This document shows, piece after piece, positions 44,827 through 53,358 of a DNA stretch of 64,000 bases (within the stretch, counting starts at the first letter, position 1; every line of letters starts with the position of its first letter). Position numbers and translations under genes: made by a program. The stretch lies in the NCBI GenBank assembly GCA_019351975.1, contig JABBOG010000014.1, positions 1 through 64,000 of the forward strand, read 5' to 3'. The stretch comes from Acidobacteriota bacterium. GTDB taxonomy: Bacteria; Acidobacteriota; Terriglobia; Terriglobales; Acidobacteriaceae. The notes under the pieces are model-generated. The model did not search any database and had not been told where the DNA came from. It saw nothing but the letters and a program-made list of their open reading frames with translations.

Positions 44827-45831
44827 CTAACGGTCCCGCGACGTTACAAATCCCGGAACCCACAAGAGCGCCCTCTTATACTCATTTTCGGGCAGTTCGG
44901 CCAGAGACTGCCTCGCCGCCTCGGCATACGCGCAAGCTGTATCCATTGCATAGGCAATCGACCCATGGCGATAAAGTATCTCTAGGATATCCGCATGCGT
45001 GACTCGGTTGAAGCTGCGATCAGCCAATACCATCCGAATCGCCTCACGGTCCGCGCCCGTCCCGCGCTCCAGTGCGTGGATCACTGCGAGCGTGGCCTTG
45101 CCTTCCCGTAAATCGGAAGCTGCAGGCTTACCCAGCACATCATCGTTGGCTGTCAGATCCAGCACGTCATCTACGATCTGAAACGCCAAACCCAGGTTGC
45201 GTCCATATTCCCCAAGAGTCTCCTCGAATGGACGTTCCCCTTCCAGCGCAGACGGATTCGCAATCACCGCTCCAAGCTGCATCGACACGCGAAACAGGCA
45301 GGCCGTCTTGCGATAAATCAGGTCGAAATACTCTTCTTCATTGATCAGATGGCCAAGCTTCTCCATCTGCAGCAGTTCGCCCTCAACCATCTGCTGCGTG
45401 AGCGAAATCAGTAGATCAAGGATACGAAAGTTGCGCTCTCCCAAAGCCGTCTGAAACGCCTGCATGTACAGCCAATCGCCTGCCAGCACGCACTTTGCAT
45501 TTCCCCAGGTGGTGTTAGATGACGGTCTACCCCGCCGTGTGCTCGCCTCGTCAATGATGTCGTCGTGGACGAGCGTCGCAGTGTGCAGCATCTCGACCAC
45601 AGCCCCCAGCCGGATTCTGGCCTGACTTTCACAATTCAGCGCCTTTGCCGAAAGAAGCAGAAGAAGCGGGCGGATTCGTTTGCCGCCGCCCGCAATCAAG
45701 TAGTTCGCGATATCCGTCACAACCGCCACCGGTGAGCCGGACTGTCGCGCAAACTCGAGTTCGATTGCTGCAAGATCCGGCTTTAGGAGCTCGAAGACCT
45801 CAGCCGCACTCGCGATGGAAATAGTACTCAC
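44827..45831 (-). CDS. Polyprenyl diphosphate synthase (IspB-like)
   Basis: 334 residues. First Asp-rich motif VHDDIIDEASTRRG (DDIID at 90-94) with the following Arg pair, and second motif QIVDDVLDLTAND (about 222). GGGKRIRPLLLLL near 48-60 binds isopentenyl diphosphate. These enzymes make all-trans C35-C50 chains for menaquinone or ubiquinone side chains. That product would serve the quinone used by the complex I encoded downstream in this window. Chain length cannot be fixed from sequence alone. The gene is probably monocistronic. Confidence 0.92.
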   Translation of the reverse strand: MSTISIASAAEVFELLKPDLAAIELEFARQSGSPVAVVTDIANYLIAGGGKRIRPLLLLLSAKALNCESQARIRLGAVVEMLHTATLVHDDIIDEASTRRGRPSSNTTWGNAKCVLAGDWLYMQAFQTALGERNFRILDLLISLTQQMVEGELLQMEKLGHLINEEEYFDLIYRKTACLFRVSMQLGAVIANPSALEGERPFEETLGEYGRNLGLAFQIVDDVLDLTANDDVLGKPAASDLREGKATLAVIHALERGTGADREAIRMVLADRSFNRVTHADILEILYRHGSIAYAMDTACAYAEAARQSLAELPENEYKRALLWVPGFVTSRDR

Positions 45832-45916
45832 GTTACCCTTAAGAGTAGCAGGTGGTTATAGGTGCGCGAAGGAAGAACCAGCTGCAGCAATTGTTCTAAT
45901 GTGCGCAGGATCGACG

Positions 45917-46417
45917 TTAATTAGATCGGAAATTCGTGAACTGGAGGTCGATTCCGAGATCTTTCCCGCGTACCAGCGCCATGATCTGCTGTAGCGTATC
46001 CCGGTCCTTGCTCGTCACGCGCACCGTATCTCCCTGAATACTTGCCTGTGCCTTCTGCTTTGACTCCTTGATCAGTGCGACAATCTTCTTCGCGGGCTCC
46101 GACGCTACGCCCTGTTTCAATTTAATCTTTTGGCGTACCGACGAGTTCGACGCCGGCTCGATCTTCTCGTACTCCAGATTCTTCAGCGAAACATTGCGCT
46201 TTACAAACTTCTGCGACAAGATCTCGATCACCGCCTTCAGCGTGTACTCGTCTTGAGACGCCAGCTGGACCACGTCATCGCCCTCCAGCGCAATGGTCGA
46301 CTTGGAGTTCTTAAGGTCGAATCGTGCATTGACCTCTTTCGTTGCCTGGTCGATTGCATTCTTTACCTCTTGAATATCTACTTTGCTTACAATGTCGAAG
46401 CTGTTATCGGCTGCCAT
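45917..46417 (-). CDS. yajQ: YajQ-family nucleotide-binding protein
   Basis: 166 residues from ATG at 46417, preceded by AGAGGA; an earlier in-frame start adds six residues. MAADNSFDIVSKVDIQEVKNAIDQA is the near-invariant YajQ start, and YEKIEPASNSSVRQKIKLKQG and VTSKDRDTLQQIMALVRGKDLGIDLQFTNFR match the rest. Family members bind nucleotides; in Xanthomonas the homologue is a cyclic di-GMP effector. It is cytoplasmic. Given an exopolysaccharide locus in the same window, a c-di-GMP link is attractive but unproved. Confidence 0.94.
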   Translation of the reverse strand: MAADNSFDIVSKVDIQEVKNAIDQATKEVNARFDLKNSKSTIALEGDDVVQLASQDEYTLKAVIEILSQKFVKRNVSLKNLEYEKIEPASNSSVRQKIKLKQGVASEPAKKIVALIKESKQKAQASIQGDTVRVTSKDRDTLQQIMALVRGKDLGIDLQFTNFRSN

Positions 46418-46483
46418 GGAACGTCCTCTTACCAATGAGATGCAAGTTTTGTCGCTTGTCCTATTGTGTCAGATACAAAGCTC

Positions 46484-47338
46484 TTAGGACAGCACAGCTT
46501 CGAACAGAGCGCGAAAGTTCGCCGTCGTGCATGCGGCGATCTCTTCCTCGGATACGCCCCGCAGCTTTGCCAGGAACCGCGCCGTATGCCCCACAAACGC
46601 AGGTTCATTTCTCTGGCCACGCAGCGGCGTCGGTGCGAGAAACGGCGCATCCGTCTCCACCAGAATTCGGTTCGCCGGCGCTGACGCGGCCACAGCCTGG
46701 ATCGTCACCGACTTCGGATACGTCAAATTCCCCGCAAACGAGAGATAAAACCCAGCCTCAAGCGAGCGCGCTGCCTGCTCTTCATTACCGGAAAAACAAT
46801 GCATAATCCCCGGCAGACCCGTCGCCGTCCAATGCTCGGCAATCAGTTCGAGCAGGTCCTCCCACGCATCGCTGCCCTCAAACCTGGCCTTCGCTGCGGG
46901 TGTTGCAAGCTCCGATGTGCGGCAATGAATGATGATCGCTTTGCCCACGCTCGCAGCGATCCGCATCTGCGCCACGAACGCCTCCTTCTGGACACCAGCC
47001 TCGGGATTTTGCTCATGATAGTAATCCAGACCGATCTCTCCAACCGCGATACACATCGGATCTGCCGCCAACCCGGCCATCTTCGCCAGCGCTTCTGGTG
47101 TCGCCTGCAGCGCCTCCTGCGGATGGATTCCCACCGAAGCAAAGATCCGAGGACTGTCCCCGCCGCCATCGGCAACCTCCTTCGCAATCTCCAGTGCCCG
47201 CCCCATTGTCTCGGGTCCGTCTCCAATCCCGATCGCCAATAACACAGCAACACCCGCGTTCTTCGCGTTAGAAAGAACCACCCGAAGGTCATCATAGCTA
47301 TCAAGATGGCAGTGCGAATCAATGAGTGTCATAGTCAC
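46484..47338 (-). CDS. tatD: TatD-family metal-dependent hydrolase
   Basis: 284 residues, TIM-barrel amidohydrolase relative. Metal ligands are seen in LIDSHCHLDSYDD (His9, His11), AVGEIGLDYYHE, IIIHCRTSE, IMHCFSGNEEQA and the C-terminal VETDAPFLAPTPLRGQRNEP. The family has DNase and D-aminoacyl-tRNA deacylase activities and is cytoplasmic. Length is normal (about 260-285). It lies 66 bases from YajQ on the same strand and may share its transcript. Confidence 0.93.
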   Translation of the reverse strand: MTMTLIDSHCHLDSYDDLRVVLSNAKNAGVAVLLAIGIGDGPETMGRALEIAKEVADGGGDSPRIFASVGIHPQEALQATPEALAKMAGLAADPMCIAVGEIGLDYYHEQNPEAGVQKEAFVAQMRIAASVGKAIIIHCRTSELATPAAKARFEGSDAWEDLLELIAEHWTATGLPGIMHCFSGNEEQAARSLEAGFYLSFAGNLTYPKSVTIQAVAASAPANRILVETDAPFLAPTPLRGQRNEPAFVGHTARFLAKLRGVSEEEIAACTTANFRALFEAVLS

Positions 47339-47378
47339 TCCTAGACTACAGCCTCACGTGCCGTCCGACTCAATCCAC

Positions 47379-48662
47379 CTAGATGTCTACAGGAGGAAGA
47401 TAATCGGGCAGGGATGGGAACCGCGGTTGGCGGATCTGATATCCCTTCGTCGCAAAATAGATCAGATATCCATAGCACAGCAGCACAATCACGAAGCTGT
47501 GCTGATATCCGAATCGATCCGCTAAGAAGCCTTGTATCTCCGGTATGATCGCCCCTCCAACAACCATCGTCACCAGAATTCCAGAGCCCTGGCTCGTAAA
47601 CGTACCCAGCCCTTTCAGCGACAGCGGAAAGATACACGGCCACATGACAGAGTTGAACAATCCACACGAGACAATGGCCCACATGGCAACGTGCCCATGT
47701 CCAAAGATCGTCGTAGAAACTAGCACAAACGCGCAGATCGCCACAGCGGCAAGTGCTCGTTGTGCTCGTATATAGAGGAGCGCGAACGAGCCGATAAACC
47801 GGCCAATCATCGCACCGCCCCAATATAACGAAACATAGCCCGCAGCAGCGACATGCGAAATGCTGCCCATCGATGACTGCCCCAGGAAGTTGATCAGAAT
47901 GCTTCCAATCGCAACCTCCACACCCACATAGCTGAAGATCGCCGCGGCTCCAAGACGAAGATGCCTGAATCCCCACGCGCTGCCATCGCCCACCGCTGTC
48001 AAGGAAGCCTTTTCGATGACCTCAGGCAGCGCAACAAAGCGCGTCACGATCGCAATCAGGAAAGTAAACACCGCCAGAATCAAGTAGGGAATCCGTACCG
48101 AGCGCGCCAACTGCGCCGTTGTCGCACCTGCCGCGATGAAGATAAACGCTGCTCCAACCCTTGGTGCGATGGTTGTCGCGACGGAGTTCAGGCCGCCGCA
48201 AAGGTTCAGCCGCGACGCTGCCGTCTCCGGTCTACCCAGCGCCCCGACATACGGATTGATCGCCACCTGCAACAACGCAAGACCGCTTCCCACCACAAAC
48301 AGTGCAAACAAAAATAGCGGATACGAAACTGCAAATGACGCAGGCAAAAACAGAAGGAGCCCCGCACCCATCGTCGATAACGCAGCGATAATGCCTGCCT
48401 TATACCCGATCCGGCCAACGATCCATCCCGAAGGCAGCGACATCACAAAATATGCCCCAAAAAAACACAGATCAACAAGCAGCGCGAGCACGTTCGTCAG
48501 CCGAAACAAATCCTTGAAATGCGGGATGAGAATGTCATTGAGCGCCGTAATGAATCCAATACTGAAATACAGCGCACCCATCAACACCAAAGGGACGACA
48601 TAGCTCTCTGACGTCTCACGCTGGACCGTGACGCCTGTCCCAACATCCATTCCAACAGCCAT
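47379..48662 (-). CDS. Sugar MFS transporter (FucP/GluP-like)
   Basis: 427 residues from ATG at 48662, which has GGAGAG upstream; an in-frame ATG at 48734 adds 24 poorly matching residues. Twelve membrane helices are expected. VPLVLMGALYFSIGFITALNDILIPHFKDLF is the FucP-type TM1 with its Asn-Asp sugar/proton site, followed by LFFGAYFVMSLPSGWIVGRIGYKAG. It should import a hexose such as fucose, glucose or galactose with protons. No catabolic gene is adjacent, so the substrate is open. Confidence 0.87.
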   Translation of the reverse strand: MAVGMDVGTGVTVQRETSESYVVPLVLMGALYFSIGFITALNDILIPHFKDLFRLTNVLALLVDLCFFGAYFVMSLPSGWIVGRIGYKAGIIAALSTMGAGLLLFLPASFAVSYPLFLFALFVVGSGLALLQVAINPYVGALGRPETAASRLNLCGGLNSVATTIAPRVGAAFIFIAAGATTAQLARSVRIPYLILAVFTFLIAIVTRFVALPEVIEKASLTAVGDGSAWGFRHLRLGAAAIFSYVGVEVAIGSILINFLGQSSMGSISHVAAAGYVSLYWGGAMIGRFIGSFALLYIRAQRALAAVAICAFVLVSTTIFGHGHVAMWAIVSCGLFNSVMWPCIFPLSLKGLGTFTSQGSGILVTMVVGGAIIPEIQGFLADRFGYQHSFVIVLLCYGYLIYFATKGYQIRQPRFPSLPDYLPPVDI

Positions 48663-48794
48663 GCATCTCTCCATTTCAGCTTGCAACGCTACCCCGCAGC
48701 CCGACGCAAACTGGGCCACGAAGAATGTAGGCAATCTTAGCGGTTCTCTGCATAGACGATAGCAGGCCAGATAAAATCCGCCCTATCCCAGCGT

Positions 48795-50288
48795 TTATAA
48801 CCCTGACGCTCGAACCACTCCCACAAGCGCGTTGAGCAGCAGATCAGGTGCACATCCTAACAGCGCCACGCTGGCAGCCAGGAATCCAATGACCACTTGT
48901 CCGAACACCGGCGCACGCAGCGGAGCAGCCTGCGCCTCCACATCAGCCACGTACACCCGCTTAAGCACTCGCAGATAGTAGAACAGCGAAACCGCACTCA
49001 TACCGATCGCCAGCACCACCAGCCACAGCAGCAGCATCGACCCCGGCGCTGCTGCAAGTACCGAAGTAAACAGCAGAAACTTCGCAAAAAATCCCGACAG
49101 CGGCGGAATCCCAGCCAGCGAAAGAAGGAAGATCGCAAGGCAGAAGGAAAGAAATGGCGCACGTCGGCTCAATCCGCTCAGCCCGGAGATACTGTCATCG
49201 CCATTCGCTTTTTCTGTCACGGCCAGCACGCCGAAAACCCCCAGCGTCGCCAGCGAATATGTCACTACGTAGTACAGCAGCGCCGCCAGGCTCCGCTCCG
49301 TATGCGCCACATACCCTAGCAGCATATAGCCTGCATGGGCTACAGCAGAGTACGCCATCAAACGCCGCAGACTCATCTGCGCAATCGCCGCCAGATTTCC
49401 AAGCAGCATCGAGGCACAAGAAACCAGCACAAGGATTGGAACCCAACCGCTTGTCATCCGTGTTAGCGAGGCACTTCCTTCCGCTCCCGCAAACCCCAGC
49501 ACCATCACCTGAAAGAAGATAAAGAAGCTCGCCACCTTCGAGCCGGACGCAATAAACGCCGCACTCTGTACCGGTGCTCCCTGGTACACATCCGGCGCCC
49601 AGAAGTGGAACGGAGCCGCCGCGATCTTGAACCCAAAGCCAACCACAGCCATCACCATCGCGACCATCAGAATCGGGTTGTGCGGTTGCTCATGCACCGC
49701 CATCGCGATGCCGCTCAGGGTCGTCGAATGCGAAAATCCATACAACAGGCTGAACCCAAACAACAGGAACGCTGCAGACATGCCTCCAAACAGAAAATAC
49801 TTCAACGAAGCCTCTGCGGAACGCGGACTCGCTTTATCAAACCCCGTCAAGATGTATAGCGACAGACTCAGCAACTCAAGTGAGATGAAGATTGCTAGAA
49901 GATCTTGAGCTGCCACCAGAAACAACATTCCAGCCGTCCCCAACAGCACCAGCAACACAAATTCGCCCACGTGCTCGGTAAACTGTGCCCCCACCGATAA
50001 CAACAGCACGACGATCGTCAACACCAGCAGCCCCGCCTGAACGAGCCTCGTCAGCGGTGTATCCACCATCATGCTGGTCTGGTTCATCACCGGTGCGGAC
50101 GCCATCAGCTTCCATACGGCACCAACACAGCCCGCCGCGCCGATCGCCACCGCCGCCCCGAAGCGTGCGCCCGCAGTGGCACGCCGAAATGCCACAAGAT
50201 CGCAAGCAACAACAACAAACGCCGTAAGGACGACGATGATCTCCGGCCACGCACGTTCCAGCAACTGCCCATATCCCATGACGTCCAT
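48795..50288 (-). CDS. nuoN: Complex I antiporter-like subunit NuoN
   Basis: 497 residues, about 14 membrane helices. The Proton_antipo_M core is visible: FISLELLSLSLYILTGF, SAEASLKYFLFGGMSAAFLLFG (TM7 Lys region), KIAAAPFHFWAPDVYQGAPV and SLRRLMAYSAVAHAGYMLLG. NuoN is the antiporter-like subunit nearest the quinone arm and takes part in proton pumping. The ATG at 50288 overlaps the nuoM stop (TGATG), with AGGGGGG six bases before it; an ATG at 50294 sits too close to that site. It is the last gene of the operon. Confidence 0.93.
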   Translation of the reverse strand: MDVMGYGQLLERAWPEIIVVLTAFVVVACDLVAFRRATAGARFGAAVAIGAAGCVGAVWKLMASAPVMNQTSMMVDTPLTRLVQAGLLVLTIVVLLLSVGAQFTEHVGEFVLLVLLGTAGMLFLVAAQDLLAIFISLELLSLSLYILTGFDKASPRSAEASLKYFLFGGMSAAFLLFGFSLLYGFSHSTTLSGIAMAVHEQPHNPILMVAMVMAVVGFGFKIAAAPFHFWAPDVYQGAPVQSAAFIASGSKVASFFIFFQVMVLGFAGAEGSASLTRMTSGWVPILVLVSCASMLLGNLAAIAQMSLRRLMAYSAVAHAGYMLLGYVAHTERSLAALLYYVVTYSLATLGVFGVLAVTEKANGDDSISGLSGLSRRAPFLSFCLAIFLLSLAGIPPLSGFFAKFLLFTSVLAAAPGSMLLLWLVVLAIGMSAVSLFYYLRVLKRVYVADVEAQAAPLRAPVFGQVVIGFLAASVALLGCAPDLLLNALVGVVRASGL

Positions 50289-51799
50289 CACCATCCCCCC
50301 TGACGCAAACCGCTGAACAGAGGTGATTCCAACGCGGGCCGAATGACATTCAGAAATAACTGCGGAAAGATGCCAACCACCAGGCTTGCTCCAATCAAAA
50401 GCACGGCCCCGATACGCTCGGGCATCGTAATGGGCTCGAGCGGATGCTCTAGCGCCGCAGGTTCAGTGTCCCTGCCAGCAAAGAACGCCATCTGCATCGC
50501 CCGCCAAATATAGGCCACCCCCGCAATCAGACCGATTGCGACAAAGATTACAAGTGTTGGATACGCGCGCCACACGCCCAGAACAATCATCAACTCCGCA
50601 ATAAATCCGCTGAACCCAGGCAGCCCCATGCTCGCCATTCCCGCAATCACGAACGTAAATGCGGCGAACGGCAGAGCCTTGCTCAGGTGCAACCTTCCAA
50701 GTGCCGTCAGGTCCCGCGTATGCGTCCGCGCGTAGACCATCCGTCCCACAACAGCGAACATGAGACCCGCAAGAATTCCGTGCGACACCATCTGCACAAC
50801 GGCACCGGAGATTCCAATTTGATTCAACGTCATCAGTCCAAGCAGAATGAAGCCCATGTGGCTGATGCTCGAGTACCCGATGACGAACTTGAAATCCCTC
50901 TGCACCAGCGCCACCAGCGCACCATACAAAATGCCAATCACGGCCAGCACCGCAAATACATCACGCCATGATCCCAGACCCAGAAAATGGAATCCCCACG
51001 GCCCCATCCCTAGCGGAAATAACGTCATCGCGACACGAAGACATCCATAGGCACCCAGTTTCATCACCACGCCTGCAAGCAGCATCGACGTGGCCGTTGG
51101 AGCCGCGACGTGGCCTGTAGGAGCCCACGTGTGTAGCGGCCACATGCCCGCCAGAATCGCGAATCCTGCAAATACCAACGGAAACGCCCACATCTGAAAG
51201 TGTGGTGTGAACGCGAAACCTGCGAGGTCGCCGAGAGCCAAACTCCTGGATCCTGAGGCAACATACGCAGCAATCAAACCAATCAACACCATCGCACTTC
51301 CGATGAACGAATACAGCACCAGCTTCATCGCTGCGTACTCCCGCCGCGTCGATCCCCAGATAGCAATCAGGAAGTACTTCGGAATCACGACAATCTCGTA
51401 AAACACGAACTGCAAAAATAAATCGTAGCTGAGAAATACACCGTAAACAGCTCCGATCAACAGTAAGTAGAGTGCGAAAAACTCCCTTACCCTGTGCTCT
51501 ACATTCCACGAAAACAGGATCCCGCAAACACCGATCGCGCCGGTCAACAGCAGCAGCGTCAAGCTGATACCATCCGCCCTCAGATCAAACCCAATACCCA
51601 GCGAAGAAATCCAGGACCTGTGCACCACCGTAAACATGGCTCCGGATCGATGTTCAACAAACGCCACAAGTGCAATCGAAAACGTAATCACCGCAAGCAG
51701 AAGCGCAATCACACGCGACCACGCGGCAAACCGCTGCGGCAGCAACAACAGCGCCAGCGCCCCTGCAAACGAGATGTAGATCGTCCATGCAAGCATCAT
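50288..51799 (-). CDS. nuoM: Complex I subunit NuoM, copy 2 (membrane-arm antiporter-like)
   Basis: 503 residues from ATG at 51799, overlapping the stop of the preceding nuoM gene (TGATG). NuoM motifs are present: VFYEIVVIPKYFLIAIWG (TM5 Glu), FAILAGMWPLHTWAPTGHVAAPTATSMLLAGVVMKLGAYG and FVIGYSSISHMGFILLGL. It is clearly diverged from the neighbouring copy 1, so this is not a recent duplication. Each NuoM is thought to carry one proton channel, so two copies imply a longer membrane arm. Confidence 0.92.
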   Translation of the reverse strand: MMLAWTIYISFAGALALLLLPQRFAAWSRVIALLLAVITFSIALVAFVEHRSGAMFTVVHRSWISSLGIGFDLRADGISLTLLLLTGAIGVCGILFSWNVEHRVREFFALYLLLIGAVYGVFLSYDLFLQFVFYEIVVIPKYFLIAIWGSTRREYAAMKLVLYSFIGSAMVLIGLIAAYVASGSRSLALGDLAGFAFTPHFQMWAFPLVFAGFAILAGMWPLHTWAPTGHVAAPTATSMLLAGVVMKLGAYGCLRVAMTLFPLGMGPWGFHFLGLGSWRDVFAVLAVIGILYGALVALVQRDFKFVIGYSSISHMGFILLGLMTLNQIGISGAVVQMVSHGILAGLMFAVVGRMVYARTHTRDLTALGRLHLSKALPFAAFTFVIAGMASMGLPGFSGFIAELMIVLGVWRAYPTLVIFVAIGLIAGVAYIWRAMQMAFFAGRDTEPAALEHPLEPITMPERIGAVLLIGASLVVGIFPQLFLNVIRPALESPLFSGLRQGGW

Positions 51800-53358
51800 C
51801 AGAAGTTCCGCAGTGTGAGCGCCATCTGCATAGCGGTATGGTTGACGACTCCCAGCACAAGCTGGGGATACAACCCCAGAACGAACATAAGTCCAATCAC
51901 AGGCACCAACGACAATCTTTCTCCGACGGTGAGGTCGGGAAGCTGTGCCCATACCTCAGGCAGAGCCCCGTAAAATACGCGCTGCAAAATCCCCAGAATA
52001 AAAATCGCCGTGATGAGCAGCCCCAGAACCGACAGCGCGGTAGCCCACGTCACCAGCGGAAAGGATCCCTTGAAGATCAGAAATTCACCGATAAAGCCAT
52101 TCAATCCCGGCAGCCCCAGAGAAGAGAACAACGCAATTCCCATCAAGCCTGTAAACACCGGCATCACTCTGCGGAGCCCGCCAAAGTCATTCAAGCCTCG
52201 CACTCCGCCACTTCGTTTTTCCAGCATCGCGATAAACCAGAACAACGTTGCAGCCGTCAGCCCGTGGTTGAACATCTGCAGGAAGACGCCATCCATCGCC
52301 GCGAACTTCTGCGACATCAATCCAGCATCCGTTCCCGTAAACTTTGCCACGGCAAAGATCGCCAGAATGCAATATCCAAGATGATTAATCGACGAGTACG
52401 CAAACATCCGCTTGAGGTCTGTCTGCGCCCACGCCGTATACGCTGACAGCACAATTGTGGCAACCGCAAGCCATAACAGCGGCGTCAACACATGCTGCAT
52501 CTGTACGCCAAAACACGGAAGCAAAATCCGTAGAAATCCGTACAGCCCCATCTTCGACATCGCACCCGTTAGCAGAATCGTCGTGCCCGTGGGTGCTTCG
52601 GTATACGTCAATGGTAGCCATGTATGAAAGGGGATGACTGGAACCTTAACCGCGAATCCTAAAAATACGCCAGCGAAGATCACCATCGCCGTGTGCTCAG
52701 GCGTGAGCAAGTGCCATCCCAGCCTTGCGACAATCTCCGGCATCAACCTGCCGCTCTGTGCCATCCGCCCAATATCCACAAAGTCGAAGCTCCGTGTAGC
52801 AAGGAAGATTGCCAGAAACGACATCAGCATCGTGATGCTGCCCACCATCGTGTACACCAGAAATTGCATCGCCGCCTTCGCGCTCTTCGGCCCGCCCCAA
52901 AGCCTCACCAGAAAGAACGCCGGGATCAGTCCCATCTCCCAGAAAATAAACCAATGAATGAAGCTCAGCGCTGTAAACGTCCCAAACAAGCAAGCCTGCA
53001 GCAGCAGCATCAACGCGAAGTACAACGACACCTGCCGCTCCACCTGCCGCGATGCCAACATCCCAATCGGAGTAACGATCGCGCTCAGTAGCAGCATCAA
53101 CAAGCCGAGCCCATCAATGCCAACATGATAGTTTGCGTTCAGCATCGAGATCCACGGGTGCATCTCTTGATACTGGTACCCGTTAGCCTCAGGATGAAAC
53201 CCATACCACAGCAGCAACGTCAGAGCCAGCGCGATCAAGCTGAATCCCAACGCTGTTCGACGCACCACCGTATGACTCGCCGCCCCCACTGCGAGCACTA
53301 CAATCGCGCCTGCGATGGGCACCAGCGTAAGCACCGATATCCAGGGGAAGCCGCTCAT
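51799..53358 (-). CDS. nuoM: Complex I subunit NuoM, copy 1
   Basis: 519 residues from ATG at 53358, chosen because it overlaps the nuoL stop (ATGA) and GGAGGG lies seven bases upstream. Diagnostic segments include YHVGIDGLGLLMLLLSAIVTPIGMLAS, FIFWEMGLIPAFFLVRLWGG (TM5 Glu), PVIPFHTWLPLTYTEAPTGTTILLTGAMSKMGLYGFLRI and KRMFAYSSINHLGYCILAIF. This copy looks closer to ordinary NuoM/Nqo13. It sits between nuoL and the second nuoM in one coupled string. Confidence 0.93.
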   Translation of the reverse strand: MSGFPWISVLTLVPIAGAIVVLAVGAASHTVVRRTALGFSLIALALTLLLWYGFHPEANGYQYQEMHPWISMLNANYHVGIDGLGLLMLLLSAIVTPIGMLASRQVERQVSLYFALMLLLQACLFGTFTALSFIHWFIFWEMGLIPAFFLVRLWGGPKSAKAAMQFLVYTMVGSITMLMSFLAIFLATRSFDFVDIGRMAQSGRLMPEIVARLGWHLLTPEHTAMVIFAGVFLGFAVKVPVIPFHTWLPLTYTEAPTGTTILLTGAMSKMGLYGFLRILLPCFGVQMQHVLTPLLWLAVATIVLSAYTAWAQTDLKRMFAYSSINHLGYCILAIFAVAKFTGTDAGLMSQKFAAMDGVFLQMFNHGLTAATLFWFIAMLEKRSGGVRGLNDFGGLRRVMPVFTGLMGIALFSSLGLPGLNGFIGEFLIFKGSFPLVTWATALSVLGLLITAIFILGILQRVFYGALPEVWAQLPDLTVGERLSLVPVIGLMFVLGLYPQLVLGVVNHTAMQMALTLRNF